Assembly: GCA_021202925.1 (NCBI GenBank)
Contig: JAJQCD010000019.1
Span: forward strand, 1-64,000
Length of the DNA stretch: 64,000 nt
Direction: 5' to 3'
Source of the DNA: Clostridiales bacterium
Lineage (GTDB): Bacteria; Bacillota; Clostridia; Lachnospirales; Lachnospiraceae
The notes beneath the pieces were generated by a model. That model was given only the letters and a program-made list of their open reading frames with translations, was not told where the DNA came from and searched no databases. Below are positions 45,079 to 53,167 of the stretch, in pieces. Made by a program: the position numbers and the translations under genes. The number at the start of each line of letters is the position of its first letter. Within the stretch, counting starts at the first letter, position 1.

Positions 45079-46278
45079 TCAGTCCCTGACTGCAAGCAGA
45101 TCCTGATAAAAAACATCCATCTCCTCTTTTGTGTCAAATAACGCCAAAAACATCTGGTTGCCCATTGCGCCGGCGAGTGCATCCGGGAGACGCAAATCCA
45201 TCTTGATCGTATATCCGTATTTTGCTCTGACCTGGTCATCATTGAGGACAAAGTTCTTTCCGTCACGGCGACCGGCAAACGCACAGTAGGCATGTTTCTG
45301 TCCGTCCGACTCCGATGAACGGTCAAAAGCAATCATGTCCGCCCAGATCTTATATACATTTGTGCTGTTCGCAAAATTCATCATGTCCGGAGAAAATCCT
45401 CCGCAGGGACGCATGTTGACCTCCAGCGCCACGACATCGCCTTTCTTGCCCATGCCCTCATGATCCTTCGTCAGACGGAAAAATTCGAAATGGACAAACC
45501 GGCTCTTCACGCCAAAACTCTTCACCGTTGCCCGCCCGGCCCGACGGGTATCTTCCGGCAAATCCTTCACAATATAATAAATCGAATTGTCATTGTTGTT
45601 CACAATATCCATAATCGAATTGGGAGTCACATTTCCCGTCTCAAACAGCGGCTCTCCCTGCGAATTGATAATCGCGTCATAGGAGTTGACCTCCGCCTCA
45701 ATGAATTCTTCCATAATATAGGAAACATCCGACTCCTTCATTCCCAGGAATTTCTGCAAATCCTCATCGCCATTCAGCTTATAGGTACTGATCGCGCCAA
45801 CGCCGTTATCCGGCTTCACAATCACCGGATAACCTACCTCAGCGATAAACTTCCTGCATCCTTCCTCATCGTCCACAATATGATAGCGGGCCACCGGAAT
45901 TCCGGCCTTCTGATAATATTCCTTCATCCCGGATTTGTACTTGATCCGCGCCATATCCGAGTTCTGGAAGCCACTGGTAATATGGAAATCCGTACGCAGT
46001 CTCGCGTCCCGCTCCAGCCAGTATTCATTATTGGATTCCAGCCAGTCGATGCGGCCATATTTAAAGATAAAAAACGCCACCGCGCGATAGACTTCGTCAT
46101 AGTTCTCCAGACTGCCGACCTTGTAATACTCATTCAGGCTTTCCTTCAGTTCCCCGCTCAGTTCATCGTAAGGCTGATCGCCGATTCCCAGCACATTCAG
46201 CCCATTCTTCTTCAGTTCTCTGCAAAACTGCCAGTAATTTGTCGGGAAATTCGGGGAGATAAATATAAAGTTCTTCAT
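45079..46278 (-). CDS. ATP-grasp domain protein
   Basis: A 399-residue ATP-grasp enzyme with an N-terminal pre-ATP-grasp part (MKNFIFISPNFP), the ATP loop PVIVKPDNGVGAIST (about residue 150), a lid, and the metal site ALEVNMRPCGGFSPDMMNFA. The family joins a carboxylate to an amine or similar through an acyl phosphate; the substrate is unknown. It follows two esterase-like genes with gaps of only 26 nt, so the three form an operon. Together they may make or modify a small ligated product. Confidence 0.82.
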   Translation of the reverse strand: MKNFIFISPNFPTNYWQFCRELKKNGLNVLGIGDQPYDELSGELKESLNEYYKVGSLENYDEVYRAVAFFIFKYGRIDWLESNNEYWLERDARLRTDFHITSGFQNSDMARIKYKSGMKEYYQKAGIPVARYHIVDDEEGCRKFIAEVGYPVIVKPDNGVGAISTYKLNGDEDLQKFLGMKESDVSYIMEEFIEAEVNSYDAIINSQGEPLFETGNVTPNSIMDIVNNNDNSIYYIVKDLPEDTRRAGRATVKSFGVKSRFVHFEFFRLTKDHEGMGKKGDVVALEVNMRPCGGFSPDMMNFANSTNVYKIWADMIAFDRSSESDGQKHAYCAFAGRRDGKNFVLNDDQVRAKYGYTIKMDLRLPDALAGAMGNQMFLALFDTKEEMDVFYQDLLAVRD

Positions 46279-46304
46279 GATTTTTCCTTTCTCTGTATCC
46301 TTGT

Positions 46305-47099
46305 TTATGCCTCCGTGTTTTCTTCTGCCTGTTCACTTTCTTCGGGACGCCCCAGAAGAAACGGCACATAGTATTCCACCTGCTGGTACCACCAGTCCCA
46401 ATCGTGGGCGCAATCAAGCCCCCAATAATCCACCCATACGCCAATATGCTTCCGTTCGAAGATTTCGTGCAGCTGACGGGTTGACTCCGGTCTCTCCCAC
46501 GGCCCCTGTCCCACACAGATAATCCCCTTTTTCCGATTGTAAAGGTCAATGTAAGGATGATCCTCCGGCATATTGGCCAGATAGTGAATCGGCGAGTTCA
46601 TGTAAACCAGGTCGTCCATGTAATCTCCAAACCCGTATTCCGCCGTATAAATACCGCTCAGGGCAAGCAGTCCGTCAAACAGATCCGGTCTGCGGAAATA
46701 CAGGTTCGCCGCATGCGTCGCGCCCAGACTGCATCCAAACACCATTACGCCCGGATAACCGGTCCATCCATTGCGCTCATTCACCATCTCCCTGGCAAAA
46801 GGAACGACCTCGTCGGTAATGTAATTGATTCACTGTTCGTAACGGCAGATGCGCCAATGAGCGTCGCCATACTGATTGGACCAGGTTTCCTGGTCAATCG
46901 TATCGATCGAGAAAACCATAACCTGCCCAGACTCAATCCACGGCGCCCAGGTATCCGTCATATGAAAATTCTCAAAATCGTAAAATCGCCCGTCCTGGCA
47001 CGGAATAAAGATCAGGGGACGACCCGCGTGGCCGTAGACCTTCATCTCCACATCCTTTCCCAGCGCCGGGCTGTAATTCCTGTAATAATTTGTCTCCAT
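46305..47099 (-). pseudogene. esterase-family alpha/beta hydrolase split by an in-frame TGA
   Basis: One continuous frame of 265 codons, broken only by TGA at 46830-46832. The N-terminal part (about 89 residues, METNYYRNYSPALGKDVEMK...) and the C-terminal part (INYITDEVVPFAREM, then nucleophile elbow GCSLGATHAA, and His in CAHDWDWW) belong to one esterase of the Fes/EstD type. The stop sits in RYEQ-stop-INYI, where TGG (Trp) is the likely ancestor, one base away. AAGGAGGA precedes the ATG at 47099. Other genes here end with TGA, so TGA is a stop in this organism. It may be a young nonsense lesion or a base error. Confidence 0.8.
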
Positions 47100-47125
47100 A
47101 CCATTCCTCCTTCGTCTTTCTGTCC

Positions 47126-47893
47126 TCAGTCATTCTCGAACAGCAGCGCCTCCATATAGAACGGTGCCTGCTTCTCCCAGCTTGCTTCGCTGTGATCGCC
47201 CCCCGGTACAATCCGGCTTGTCACATAGACATGCTTCTCCAGGAGAAGCTGCGTCACCTTCGCGAACTGCCTCACCATGCGCGAATGAAATTCCATCTCT
47301 TCCGAACCGTAATCCAGATAAACTCTGGTACCGGGTGCGAAATATGTCTCCCGGATCAGCCGGTTCAGCTGTACCGGCGATACCCAGAGCGATGGAGAAA
47401 GTGCCGCCGCCCCGGAAAAGACCTCGTTATATGCAGTGACTGCGTACAGGCTCATCAGTCCTCCCATCGAACTGCCCGCAATGAATGTCGCCTCCCGGTC
47501 AGGAACCGTCCGGTAATTTGCGTCAATAAACGGTTTGAACTCCTCCACATACCAGTCCATGGTAATCGCTCCGCGCCCCTCAAAGGTTCCCCATTTCGGA
47601 TCGGTGAAATCAAAGGGAGAATACTCAGAAAGGCGCCCATTATCCGGACTTCGGTCGCATTCCACCGCCGCGATAATCATCTCGGTCTGCGTAAAATCCA
47701 TGTACTCCTTTAATCCCCAGCTCTTTCCATATGTCGCGTCCCAGTCAAAGAACACATTCTGTCCGTCAAACATGTACAGAACCGGATAACGGCGCAGCGT
47801 ATCATATGCATACGATTCCGGCAGGTAAATGTAAGCCCGGCGCGGCTCATCACCCGTCAGCTGCGGAATCGTAATCGTCCATTTTTTTACCAC
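47126..47893 (-). CDS. esterase-family alpha/beta hydrolase
   Basis: A 255-residue hydrolase of the putative-esterase family (Fes/YieL/EstD type). It has YIYLPESY, YMFDGQNVFFD, the nucleophile elbow GSSMGGLMS and the closing GGDHSEASWEKQ with the catalytic His. It likely cuts an ester of a sugar, phenolic acid or siderophore-like compound. It starts with GTG at 47893, preceded by AGGGAG 9 nt upstream. It is the first of three genes of an esterase/ATP-grasp cluster. Confidence 0.85.
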   Translation of the reverse strand: MVKKWTITIPQLTGDEPRRAYIYLPESYAYDTLRRYPVLYMFDGQNVFFDWDATYGKSWGLKEYMDFTQTEMIIAAVECDRSPDNGRLSEYSPFDFTDPKWGTFEGRGAITMDWYVEEFKPFIDANYRTVPDREATFIAGSSMGGLMSLYAVTAYNEVFSGAAALSPSLWVSPVQLNRLIRETYFAPGTRVYLDYGSEEMEFHSRMVRQFAKVTQLLLEKHVYVTSRIVPGGDHSEASWEKQAPFYMEALLFEND

Positions 47894-48078
47894 AATCCAT
47901 CACTCCCTGTGTCAAAATACAACCCCCGCTATTGAGGACGACAACCTCCTGCGCACCTTGCGGCTGCTCAGGAAATCATCTGCGATTCATCGGATATTTC
48001 TCCATTCCGAATCGTTTTCTGGTATAGTTTAGCACATCAAAGCGACGATTTCAATGCCTGCTTGTGCAATTCCACGCG

Positions 48079-48120
48079 AAAAAATGCATCGCCGTGGAAG
48101 ATTTCCACGAAGCGATGCAT
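48079..48120 (-). terminator. terminator of the PEP-synthase-like gene
   Basis: On the minus strand ATGCATCGC and GCGATGCAT frame an inner TGGAA/TTCCA stem, followed by TTTTTTC. It lies 17 nt past the stop codon at 48137. Confidence 0.88.
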
Positions 48121-48136
48121 ATTCTGTCACAATTTC

Positions 48137-50713
48137 TCATCCACGTTTTCGGCCGCACAGCGTCCTGCCAGCCATCAGATCATTCCAGTACCAGAAATCC
48201 TCCGGTTCTGTCACGCGGAACATATCCGACAATTCTTCCATCTCCGGACAGATTTCACAAAACCGGTTCTTCTCATTCGCAAATAAGGTCTCCTCGTAGA
48301 CGACCGTACGGCGGTCATTCCATACCGCGCTGTAACAAATCTCCGCCTCCACCAGATCCTGAAACATATGGCTCCCATAGCTCAGTTCCGGCATGTACCC
48401 GGCCCGATGATCAGAAACCTCACAAATTCCCCGGAAATCCGAAATATCCGCAAACCGTACCGGCACCCCCAGCTCCGGCGACGACGTCCCCAGGCGCCCG
48501 GGCGCCATGAGAAGGACATGTTTCCCACTGCCACGGTAGTAATGATTCAGGCGCCCCACTGCATTCGCCACAAGTGGTTTTTTCGCATAAGGAAACTGAT
48601 AGTAGGCAATCGGATCAATCTGAATCACGACGTCAATCTTCTCCTGGACAGAATCTCCCATCGATGAATCCCGCAGGTCGAAGAAAATATTCTCCTTTGG
48701 CAGATCCGGAATCGAAATCGTTCCACCCTGGCTTCCCGTGTAAAGCGGGCGGCACTGCAGCAGATTCACCAGAAAATCCCCGTGTTCATCCAGATTCACC
48801 GTATATTCGATGTCGACCGCATTGCCATACGCCTGCTCCAGGCACTTTAACAGCTTCTGCATCAGCCCGGTAAAACGCTCATCCTCCAGCAGCTTCTGGC
48901 AGGTCACGAACCAGACGTCACGGCGACATCCCCTCCGCGCCAATGCGTCTTCTGCTTCATAATCACGCTCCATCAGCGCCTTCCTGTACCACAGAGGAAG
49001 GCAATCCAATATGCTGTCCACATTCACACTGACCAGCTCATTCTTCGAGGTGTCCAGCACATCCAGCTTACGCTGGGAAAACCGATGTCTCTCCGCAATG
49101 CTCGCGTACAGGGATATCCCCGGTCGATCGAGATTCACCAGTCGCGGATAATCATTCTCCGGCCGGTCAACCGCCCGTGTGCCCAACCCGGCTACAATCC
49201 GTAACAGACCAGCGGACGGATCCATATCCCTGGTCAGACGATACGCGCTGTAGCTGTATCCCACACCGGCCGCCGCCGGGAAGAACATGGTTCCGTGATA
49301 GGCTCCGGATACCCGCTGCACCAGCACCGCCATCTGCTCATCCTTATCCTCCAGGCCGCGCATCTTCCGATATTCCAGCGCCGATACGTCCATCGTACTG
49401 GCATATACAGTGCGTACCGCATGTTCAAAGGCCTCCAGCCGTTCTTCCGGCGAGCCCTGATTCACATAGAACACCGATTCATACTTGCCGGCAAACGCAT
49501 TGCCAAAACCATCCTCCAGGAAGCTGGAAGAACGCAGAATAATCGGACTCTGTCCATAATAGTCCAGAATTGTACGGAACTGATCACGGATCTTCGGCGG
49601 AAATTCTCCCGATAAAAGTGCCTGTTTCAAATCCTCTGCTCTGGAAAAGTATCCTTCCTCTGTCCGTTGGGCAATCCGGATATTCCAGCAGTTGTTCGAA
49701 ACGATATAGGTATAAAATACATCCGATCCGATATAAAACGAATCATGGAGTTCCTGGTAAATCTTGTACTCCGCCAGGTTCGTCGCGGCAATCCTGCGCG
49801 CCAGCAGCATACCGCACGCCTTCCCACCGATGGAACCGCTCCCGACCATCCGGTCACGAAGACTGAAATAATCCTTTGGCCGGAAATACTGCCGGATCAT
49901 CTTCTGAAGACGCTTATCCTTTGTCATCGTACTCTCCAGAATCTGCTGCTCAGTCTCCTCGCTGAAACTACCCTGGCTGTACTCCAGTCTGGCTCTGGCA
50001 AAGAAACGGTCGTGGCTGTCATAATTGAGGTCCTGCGTCTCCGTGTCCTCCCCCTCCAGCATCTGATAATATCGGCTCAGCGATACTCCATCCTGAAGAA
50101 TCTCATAATCTCCTGTACGCTCATTATAAGAATACGGCAGAAACATCTTCGATGAATACCGGTTCCACACCTTCAGCGGATGAAGATACCGCCGATCCCC
50201 CTCTCCCGTATGTACATCCAGAAGGAGCTGCGTGGTGTCCCGGATCCTGGCCACCGTATCGTAAGAATGTTTCCCACGCAGCAACGGAAAATACGCCACA
50301 GTATCCAGAATAAACAGATACGGGCAGGTCACACAGAAAAAATTGCCCATCATCAGATCCGTATACCACGCCGACTGAAGCGACGACAGGCTGTCAAACA
50401 CATAAAACGCATCCCGTCCTTCCTCGGTAATCCGGTTATAAATATCTACCGTAAACGCCTCAAAGCCCTCATCCGGGTCAAACTCAAAAATCTTCAGCCC
50501 CTCCTGTGGTTTGAAAAGCGGCGGATGATCTCCAAACCTCATATAAATCAGATTCCGCCCATCCGCCTTTGCCTGTCGCACAAACGGTCCTGCAAACAGC
50601 ATAAACTCCTCCAGCGTCGTCACCTTCCACACCACATTGTCCCCCATGCGGATCGAATCCAGCAACCGGTCTACACTCGGTAGTCCGCTCTCAATCCTGT
50701 CAAACGCTCCCAA
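48137..50713 (-). CDS. PEP/pyruvate-binding domain protein with degenerate RecA/KaiC-like N-terminus
   Basis: An 858-residue cytoplasmic protein. Residues about 1-190 look like a KaiC/Rad55-type RecA fold (GLPSVDRLLDSI, later FYVFDSLSSLQ for Walker B), but the Walker A loop is gone (VVWKVTTLEEFM). From about 290 it matches the ATP-grasp domain of PEP synthase/PPDK: GSGSIGGKACGMLLARR, ILRSSSFLEDGFGNAFAGKYES. The phosphohistidine swivel and PEP-binding barrel of true PpsA are not seen. It may be a kinase-like regulator or sensor. The start is TTG at 50713 with GGGAGGAG 7 nt upstream. It forms a pair with the XRE gene. Confidence 0.75.
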   Translation of the reverse strand: MGAFDRIESGLPSVDRLLDSIRMGDNVVWKVTTLEEFMLFAGPFVRQAKADGRNLIYMRFGDHPPLFKPQEGLKIFEFDPDEGFEAFTVDIYNRITEEGRDAFYVFDSLSSLQSAWYTDLMMGNFFCVTCPYLFILDTVAYFPLLRGKHSYDTVARIRDTTQLLLDVHTGEGDRRYLHPLKVWNRYSSKMFLPYSYNERTGDYEILQDGVSLSRYYQMLEGEDTETQDLNYDSHDRFFARARLEYSQGSFSEETEQQILESTMTKDKRLQKMIRQYFRPKDYFSLRDRMVGSGSIGGKACGMLLARRIAATNLAEYKIYQELHDSFYIGSDVFYTYIVSNNCWNIRIAQRTEEGYFSRAEDLKQALLSGEFPPKIRDQFRTILDYYGQSPIILRSSSFLEDGFGNAFAGKYESVFYVNQGSPEERLEAFEHAVRTVYASTMDVSALEYRKMRGLEDKDEQMAVLVQRVSGAYHGTMFFPAAAGVGYSYSAYRLTRDMDPSAGLLRIVAGLGTRAVDRPENDYPRLVNLDRPGISLYASIAERHRFSQRKLDVLDTSKNELVSVNVDSILDCLPLWYRKALMERDYEAEDALARRGCRRDVWFVTCQKLLEDERFTGLMQKLLKCLEQAYGNAVDIEYTVNLDEHGDFLVNLLQCRPLYTGSQGGTISIPDLPKENIFFDLRDSSMGDSVQEKIDVVIQIDPIAYYQFPYAKKPLVANAVGRLNHYYRGSGKHVLLMAPGRLGTSSPELGVPVRFADISDFRGICEVSDHRAGYMPELSYGSHMFQDLVEAEICYSAVWNDRRTVVYEETLFANEKNRFCEICPEMEELSDMFRVTEPEDFWYWNDLMAGRTLCGRKRG

Positions 50714-50782
50714 CGAAAATCTCCTCCCTTCCTTCTCCTTCTGTCCCCCGCACCTGCAGCAACAGGGGACACCCGATCTTCC

Positions 50783-51145
50783 TCACGCGGCTCCTTTCTC
50801 ACGCAATTCTTCCGCCGCCATGAGCCGCTCCACCTGTTCCACCTTCTCCCGGTCATAGAAAAAATCCGGATTGCTCCCCACCAGGTCATCCATCCTGACA
50901 TGAAACAGACGACTCATCGCGTACAGATTGTCAATGGTGGGAATATTGATCCCCCGCATCCAGCGATATACCGTCTGTACGCAGGACAACGACAGATAGT
51001 TCTGAATATCCCTCGGTCGAATCCCACTCACTTCCATATACAGTTGCAGTTTCCGGCCGGTTCGTTCTCTGTCAAACGAATCCGATGCCGGTTCGGTATG
51101 CCACTCCGACCATCTGTATTCCGGTCTGTCGTATGGTTCTCTCAT
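50783..51145 (-). CDS. XRE-family helix-turn-helix regulator
   Basis: A 120-residue DNA-binding protein with a Cro/C1-type HTH (about 40-95): RKLQLYMEVSGIRPRDIQNYL then VQTVYRWMRGINIPTIDNLYAMSRLF. The preceding part is charged and aromatic. The ATG at 51145 has GAGGTG 6 nt upstream. It is 69 nt upstream of the PEP-synthase-like gene and probably co-transcribed, so it may control that gene or itself. Its promoter is at 51189-51217. Confidence 0.85.
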   Translation of the reverse strand: MREPYDRPEYRWSEWHTEPASDSFDRERTGRKLQLYMEVSGIRPRDIQNYLSLSCVQTVYRWMRGINIPTIDNLYAMSRLFHVRMDDLVGSNPDFFYDREKVEQVERLMAAEELREKGAA

Positions 51146-51188
51146 CTTACACCTCGCATCCGAATCCCGCAAAAAATCTGATAATTTT

Positions 51189-51217
51189 ATTATAAGAAAA
51201 TAATCCTCATAAATCAA
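51189..51217 (-). promoter_or_regulatory. sigma-A promoter of the XRE/PEP-synthase-like operon
   Basis: Minus-strand -35 TTGATT (51212-51217), 17-nt spacer, perfect -10 TATAAT (51189-51194), about 40 nt before the ATG at 51145. Confidence 0.8.
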
Positions 51218-51291
51218 TCAGCTCTGCGACATTATTGACTTTATATTCTTCGTTTCTGATCGCTCAGGCAACTCCTTCCCTATGCTTTGGC

Positions 51292-51381
51292 AAAAAAAGG
51301 ACGCCTCTTTGTCAGGCGCCCTCCCTGTATTTATCTGTCGTAAGTCAATTCTCTCCGCTCAGAATCGAACGTATGTTCCTT
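51292..51381 (-). ncRNA. small RNA candidate (about 90 nt)
   Basis: This short unit has its own promoter (51388-51416) and ends at a strong terminator: GGGCGCCT (51314-51321 on the minus strand) pairs with AGGCGTCC (51299-51306) across a 7-nt loop, followed by seven T. Inside there is no reading frame with a ribosome binding site. The XRE gene downstream has a separate promoter, so this is either an independent sRNA or an attenuated leader. Confidence 0.6.
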
Positions 51382-51387
51382 ATCTGT

Positions 51388-51416
51388 ATTATACAGCATT
51401 TTCATTGATCATGCAA
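51388..51416 (-). promoter_or_regulatory. sigma-A promoter of the small RNA
   Basis: Minus-strand -35 TTGCAT (51411-51416), 17-nt spacer, perfect -10 TATAAT (51388-51393). Confidence 0.8.
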
Positions 51417-51467
51417 GCACGATTTCTTCGTTTCTAAAATTTTCAAAATTTACGAATAATGTTGCTA

Positions 51468-51497
51468 TTGACTAATCAATATCCGGCGAATTACAAT
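51468..51497 (+). promoter_or_regulatory. promoter of feoA
   Basis: -35 TTGACT (51468-51473), 18-nt spacer, -10 TACAAT (51492-51497), about 50 nt before the feoA ATG. Confidence 0.55.
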
Positions 51498-51548
51498 ATC
51501 TTATATCAGAATTCAAAACGAATAATCGTTGAAAAGAAGGTGTTCATC

Positions 51549-51761
51549 ATGCAGGCATTATCAAAGGCAGCCCCAGGCAGCATCTGCACAATCAAGTGGA
51601 TGTTCGGAGTCCCGGAAATTCTCAGTTTTCTCCGGAGCAGACAGATCCGGGAAGGAAGCGAGATACAGGTCATTCAGAATTGTGGAAGCGGCATGATTAT
51701 CGGCAAGGGCCAGAAACGTTATATGATCGCCATGGAAGCGGCAGAACGGATACAGGTTTAA
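51549..51761 (+). CDS. FeoA-family protein
   Basis: A 70-residue SH3-like FeoA protein: SKAAPGSICTIKWMFG and GSEIQVIQNCGSGMIIGKGQKRYMIAMEAAERIQV. FeoA normally helps the ferrous iron pump FeoB, but no feoB follows; solo FeoA proteins also occur as domains of metal regulators. The ATG at 51549 has AGAAGGTG 7 nt upstream and fits the family start; the frame before it has no site. A terminator overlaps its end, so it is a single-gene unit. Confidence 0.85.
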   Translation: MQALSKAAPGSICTIKWMFGVPEILSFLRSRQIREGSEIQVIQNCGSGMIIGKGQKRYMIAMEAAERIQV

Positions 51762-51782
51762 TCGCCTGTATCCGTTTTCCTT
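51747..51782 (+). terminator. terminator of feoA, overlapping the coding end
   Basis: CGGATACAGG (51747-51756) and CCTGTATCCG (51765-51774) form a perfect 10-bp stem followed by TTTTCCTT. The first arm lies in the last codons of feoA. Confidence 0.85.
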
Positions 51783-51840
51783 TTGTCAGAACAGATGAAA
51801 AACAGCCTGTGACAGGTTCTTCCATCTGCTCTGACAAACG

Positions 51841-52224
51841 CTATTTTTTTACCGCCCATGCAAGAACCCCACACACAAGAAAGGCAACGCCGGCAATCAT
51901 CAGATACACCTGTAAATTCGAAGACGTTCCGGCAATGTCAAAAATTCCCCGGAGCAGACTACTCACCGTCACGGCCGCCACCCCGGAATGATACAGGTTT
52001 GCAGACACTCTGCCCGGCCCCATCGTGCCCGGAATCTTCCAGAGAATCAACGATGGTATCAGTCCCAGGCAAAGAGGCCATGCAAACAGGAAGGTCATAA
52101 AGGGAGAATGGATGCCGTGTGAAAACTGATTATAAATCAGGAAAAATACGACGCAGAACAACGTCACTCCCAGATAGACCACGACATTTCTCCGCTCGGA
52201 ATCATGACTCACTGATATAGACAA
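51841..52224 (-). CDS. small membrane protein of unknown function
   Basis: A protein of about 127 residues with four predicted membrane helices (VVVYLGVTLFCVVFFLIY, FMTFLFAWPLCLGLIPSLIL, GVAAVTVSSLLRGIF and VYLMIAGVAFLVCGVLAWAV). I do not recognise the family. The frame opens with TTG at 52224 and has an in-frame GTG at 52212; an AAAGGAG lies about 10 nt before the TTG. It overlaps the 3' end of the phosphodiester glycosidase-type gene by up to 23 nt and so is translationally linked to it, suggesting an envelope role. Confidence 0.7.
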   Translation of the reverse strand: MSISVSHDSERRNVVVYLGVTLFCVVFFLIYNQFSHGIHSPFMTFLFAWPLCLGLIPSLILWKIPGTMGPGRVSANLYHSGVAAVTVSSLLRGIFDIAGTSSNLQVYLMIAGVAFLVCGVLAWAVKK

Positions 52225-53167
52225 TGTCGCTCACGCTCCTTTCTCCGCTCCGATGTCCATTGGTCGGGTGATTGACAATCCCGCCCATAAACCACATCGT
52301 GGACGAACCACCGCCGTCCAGATTGTACGCCGTCTGACAACCAAGTTCCTGCATCACCCCGGCCAGTTCCAGAAGCGTCAGCCCCTCGCTTTCCTTTGTC
52401 CGTCCATCCGACACCACAAAGACATAGTGCAACGGTTCGATTTCACCGATCGCAGTCCGCGGGTTGCTCCGCATCGCCTGCTCTACCTCGCTTTTCTCAT
52501 TCACCGTAATTTCTCCGTCTGCAATCAATCCGGGGCCAAACGAAAAAATCTGCACGGCTCCGGCCTCTGTGAGTGCCGCTGCTTCCACCTCCGTCTCCCG
52601 GACAATCGTCAGACTGCCATCCTCATCAATCACCAGATCCTCCTGATCCGATCCGCGTTGCGCTTTATCCCGGTACAGATACCCGTTGCGCATCACATAC
52701 CCCTGGTCCCGGAACCCATAATAGTCTCCGTTGATCGCAAGGATCGCCTCATTTTCTTCCGCCATGTGGGAAGTCGTGTCGCTGATGTTGCGTCCGAAGC
52801 TTCCACCGGCCAGTCCCGTTTTCAGGTACGAGGCATCTGCCAGGATCACATCTGCCACGTAAACCTGTGTCCCATATCGTTCCAGTGTTGTGATTGTGAT
52901 GGAAACCGCATCACTGGTATAACTGTTCTCTGTGATCTCCGGCTCCGCCACCGCCACGATCTCATCGTCCGAACCGCTCTCCGCCAGGGCTTCCTCTGGC
53001 GCCGCGTCGGTTTCCGAAATTCCATCGTTCTGCGCCAGTTCTTTCACAGAAACCACATTGCGGGGAAAAACAAACGCATCCAGAAGGGTAAACGCAGCAT
53101 AAAGCGTCAGTGTCACCCCAAATATCAGTGGCCAGCGATTTTTTCTGTTCCCTGCATCCCGCTCCAT
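52202..53167 (-). CDS. phosphodiester glycosidase (NAGPA-type) family membrane protein
   Basis: A 321-residue protein with one N-terminal membrane helix (about 15-35) and an extracytoplasmic NAGPA/phosphodiester glycosidase domain: AINGDYYGFRDQGYVMRNGYLY, NPRTAIGEIEP, VSDGRTKESEGLTLLELAGVM and the diagnostic NLDGGGSSTMWF. The mammalian enzyme removes GlcNAc from a phosphodiester; bacterial members act on envelope or exopolysaccharide. The ATG at 53167 has AAGGAGGAG 5 nt upstream and overlaps the end of the glycosyltransferase-GtrA gene by 43 nt. Confidence 0.9.
   Translation of the reverse strand: MERDAGNRKNRWPLIFGVTLTLYAAFTLLDAFVFPRNVVSVKELAQNDGISETDAAPEEALAESGSDDEIVAVAEPEITENSYTSDAVSITITTLERYGTQVYVADVILADASYLKTGLAGGSFGRNISDTTSHMAEENEAILAINGDYYGFRDQGYVMRNGYLYRDKAQRGSDQEDLVIDEDGSLTIVRETEVEAAALTEAGAVQIFSFGPGLIADGEITVNEKSEVEQAMRSNPRTAIGEIEPLHYVFVVSDGRTKESEGLTLLELAGVMQELGCQTAYNLDGGGSSTMWFMGGIVNHPTNGHRSGERSVSDIVYISES

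Noticed and set aside
46830-46832. TGA read as selenocysteine or tryptophan
   Set aside because: Other genes in the window end at TGA, for example the DUF4397 gene and the helicase, and no SECIS-like hairpin was seen just after the codon. Nonsense mutation is simpler.
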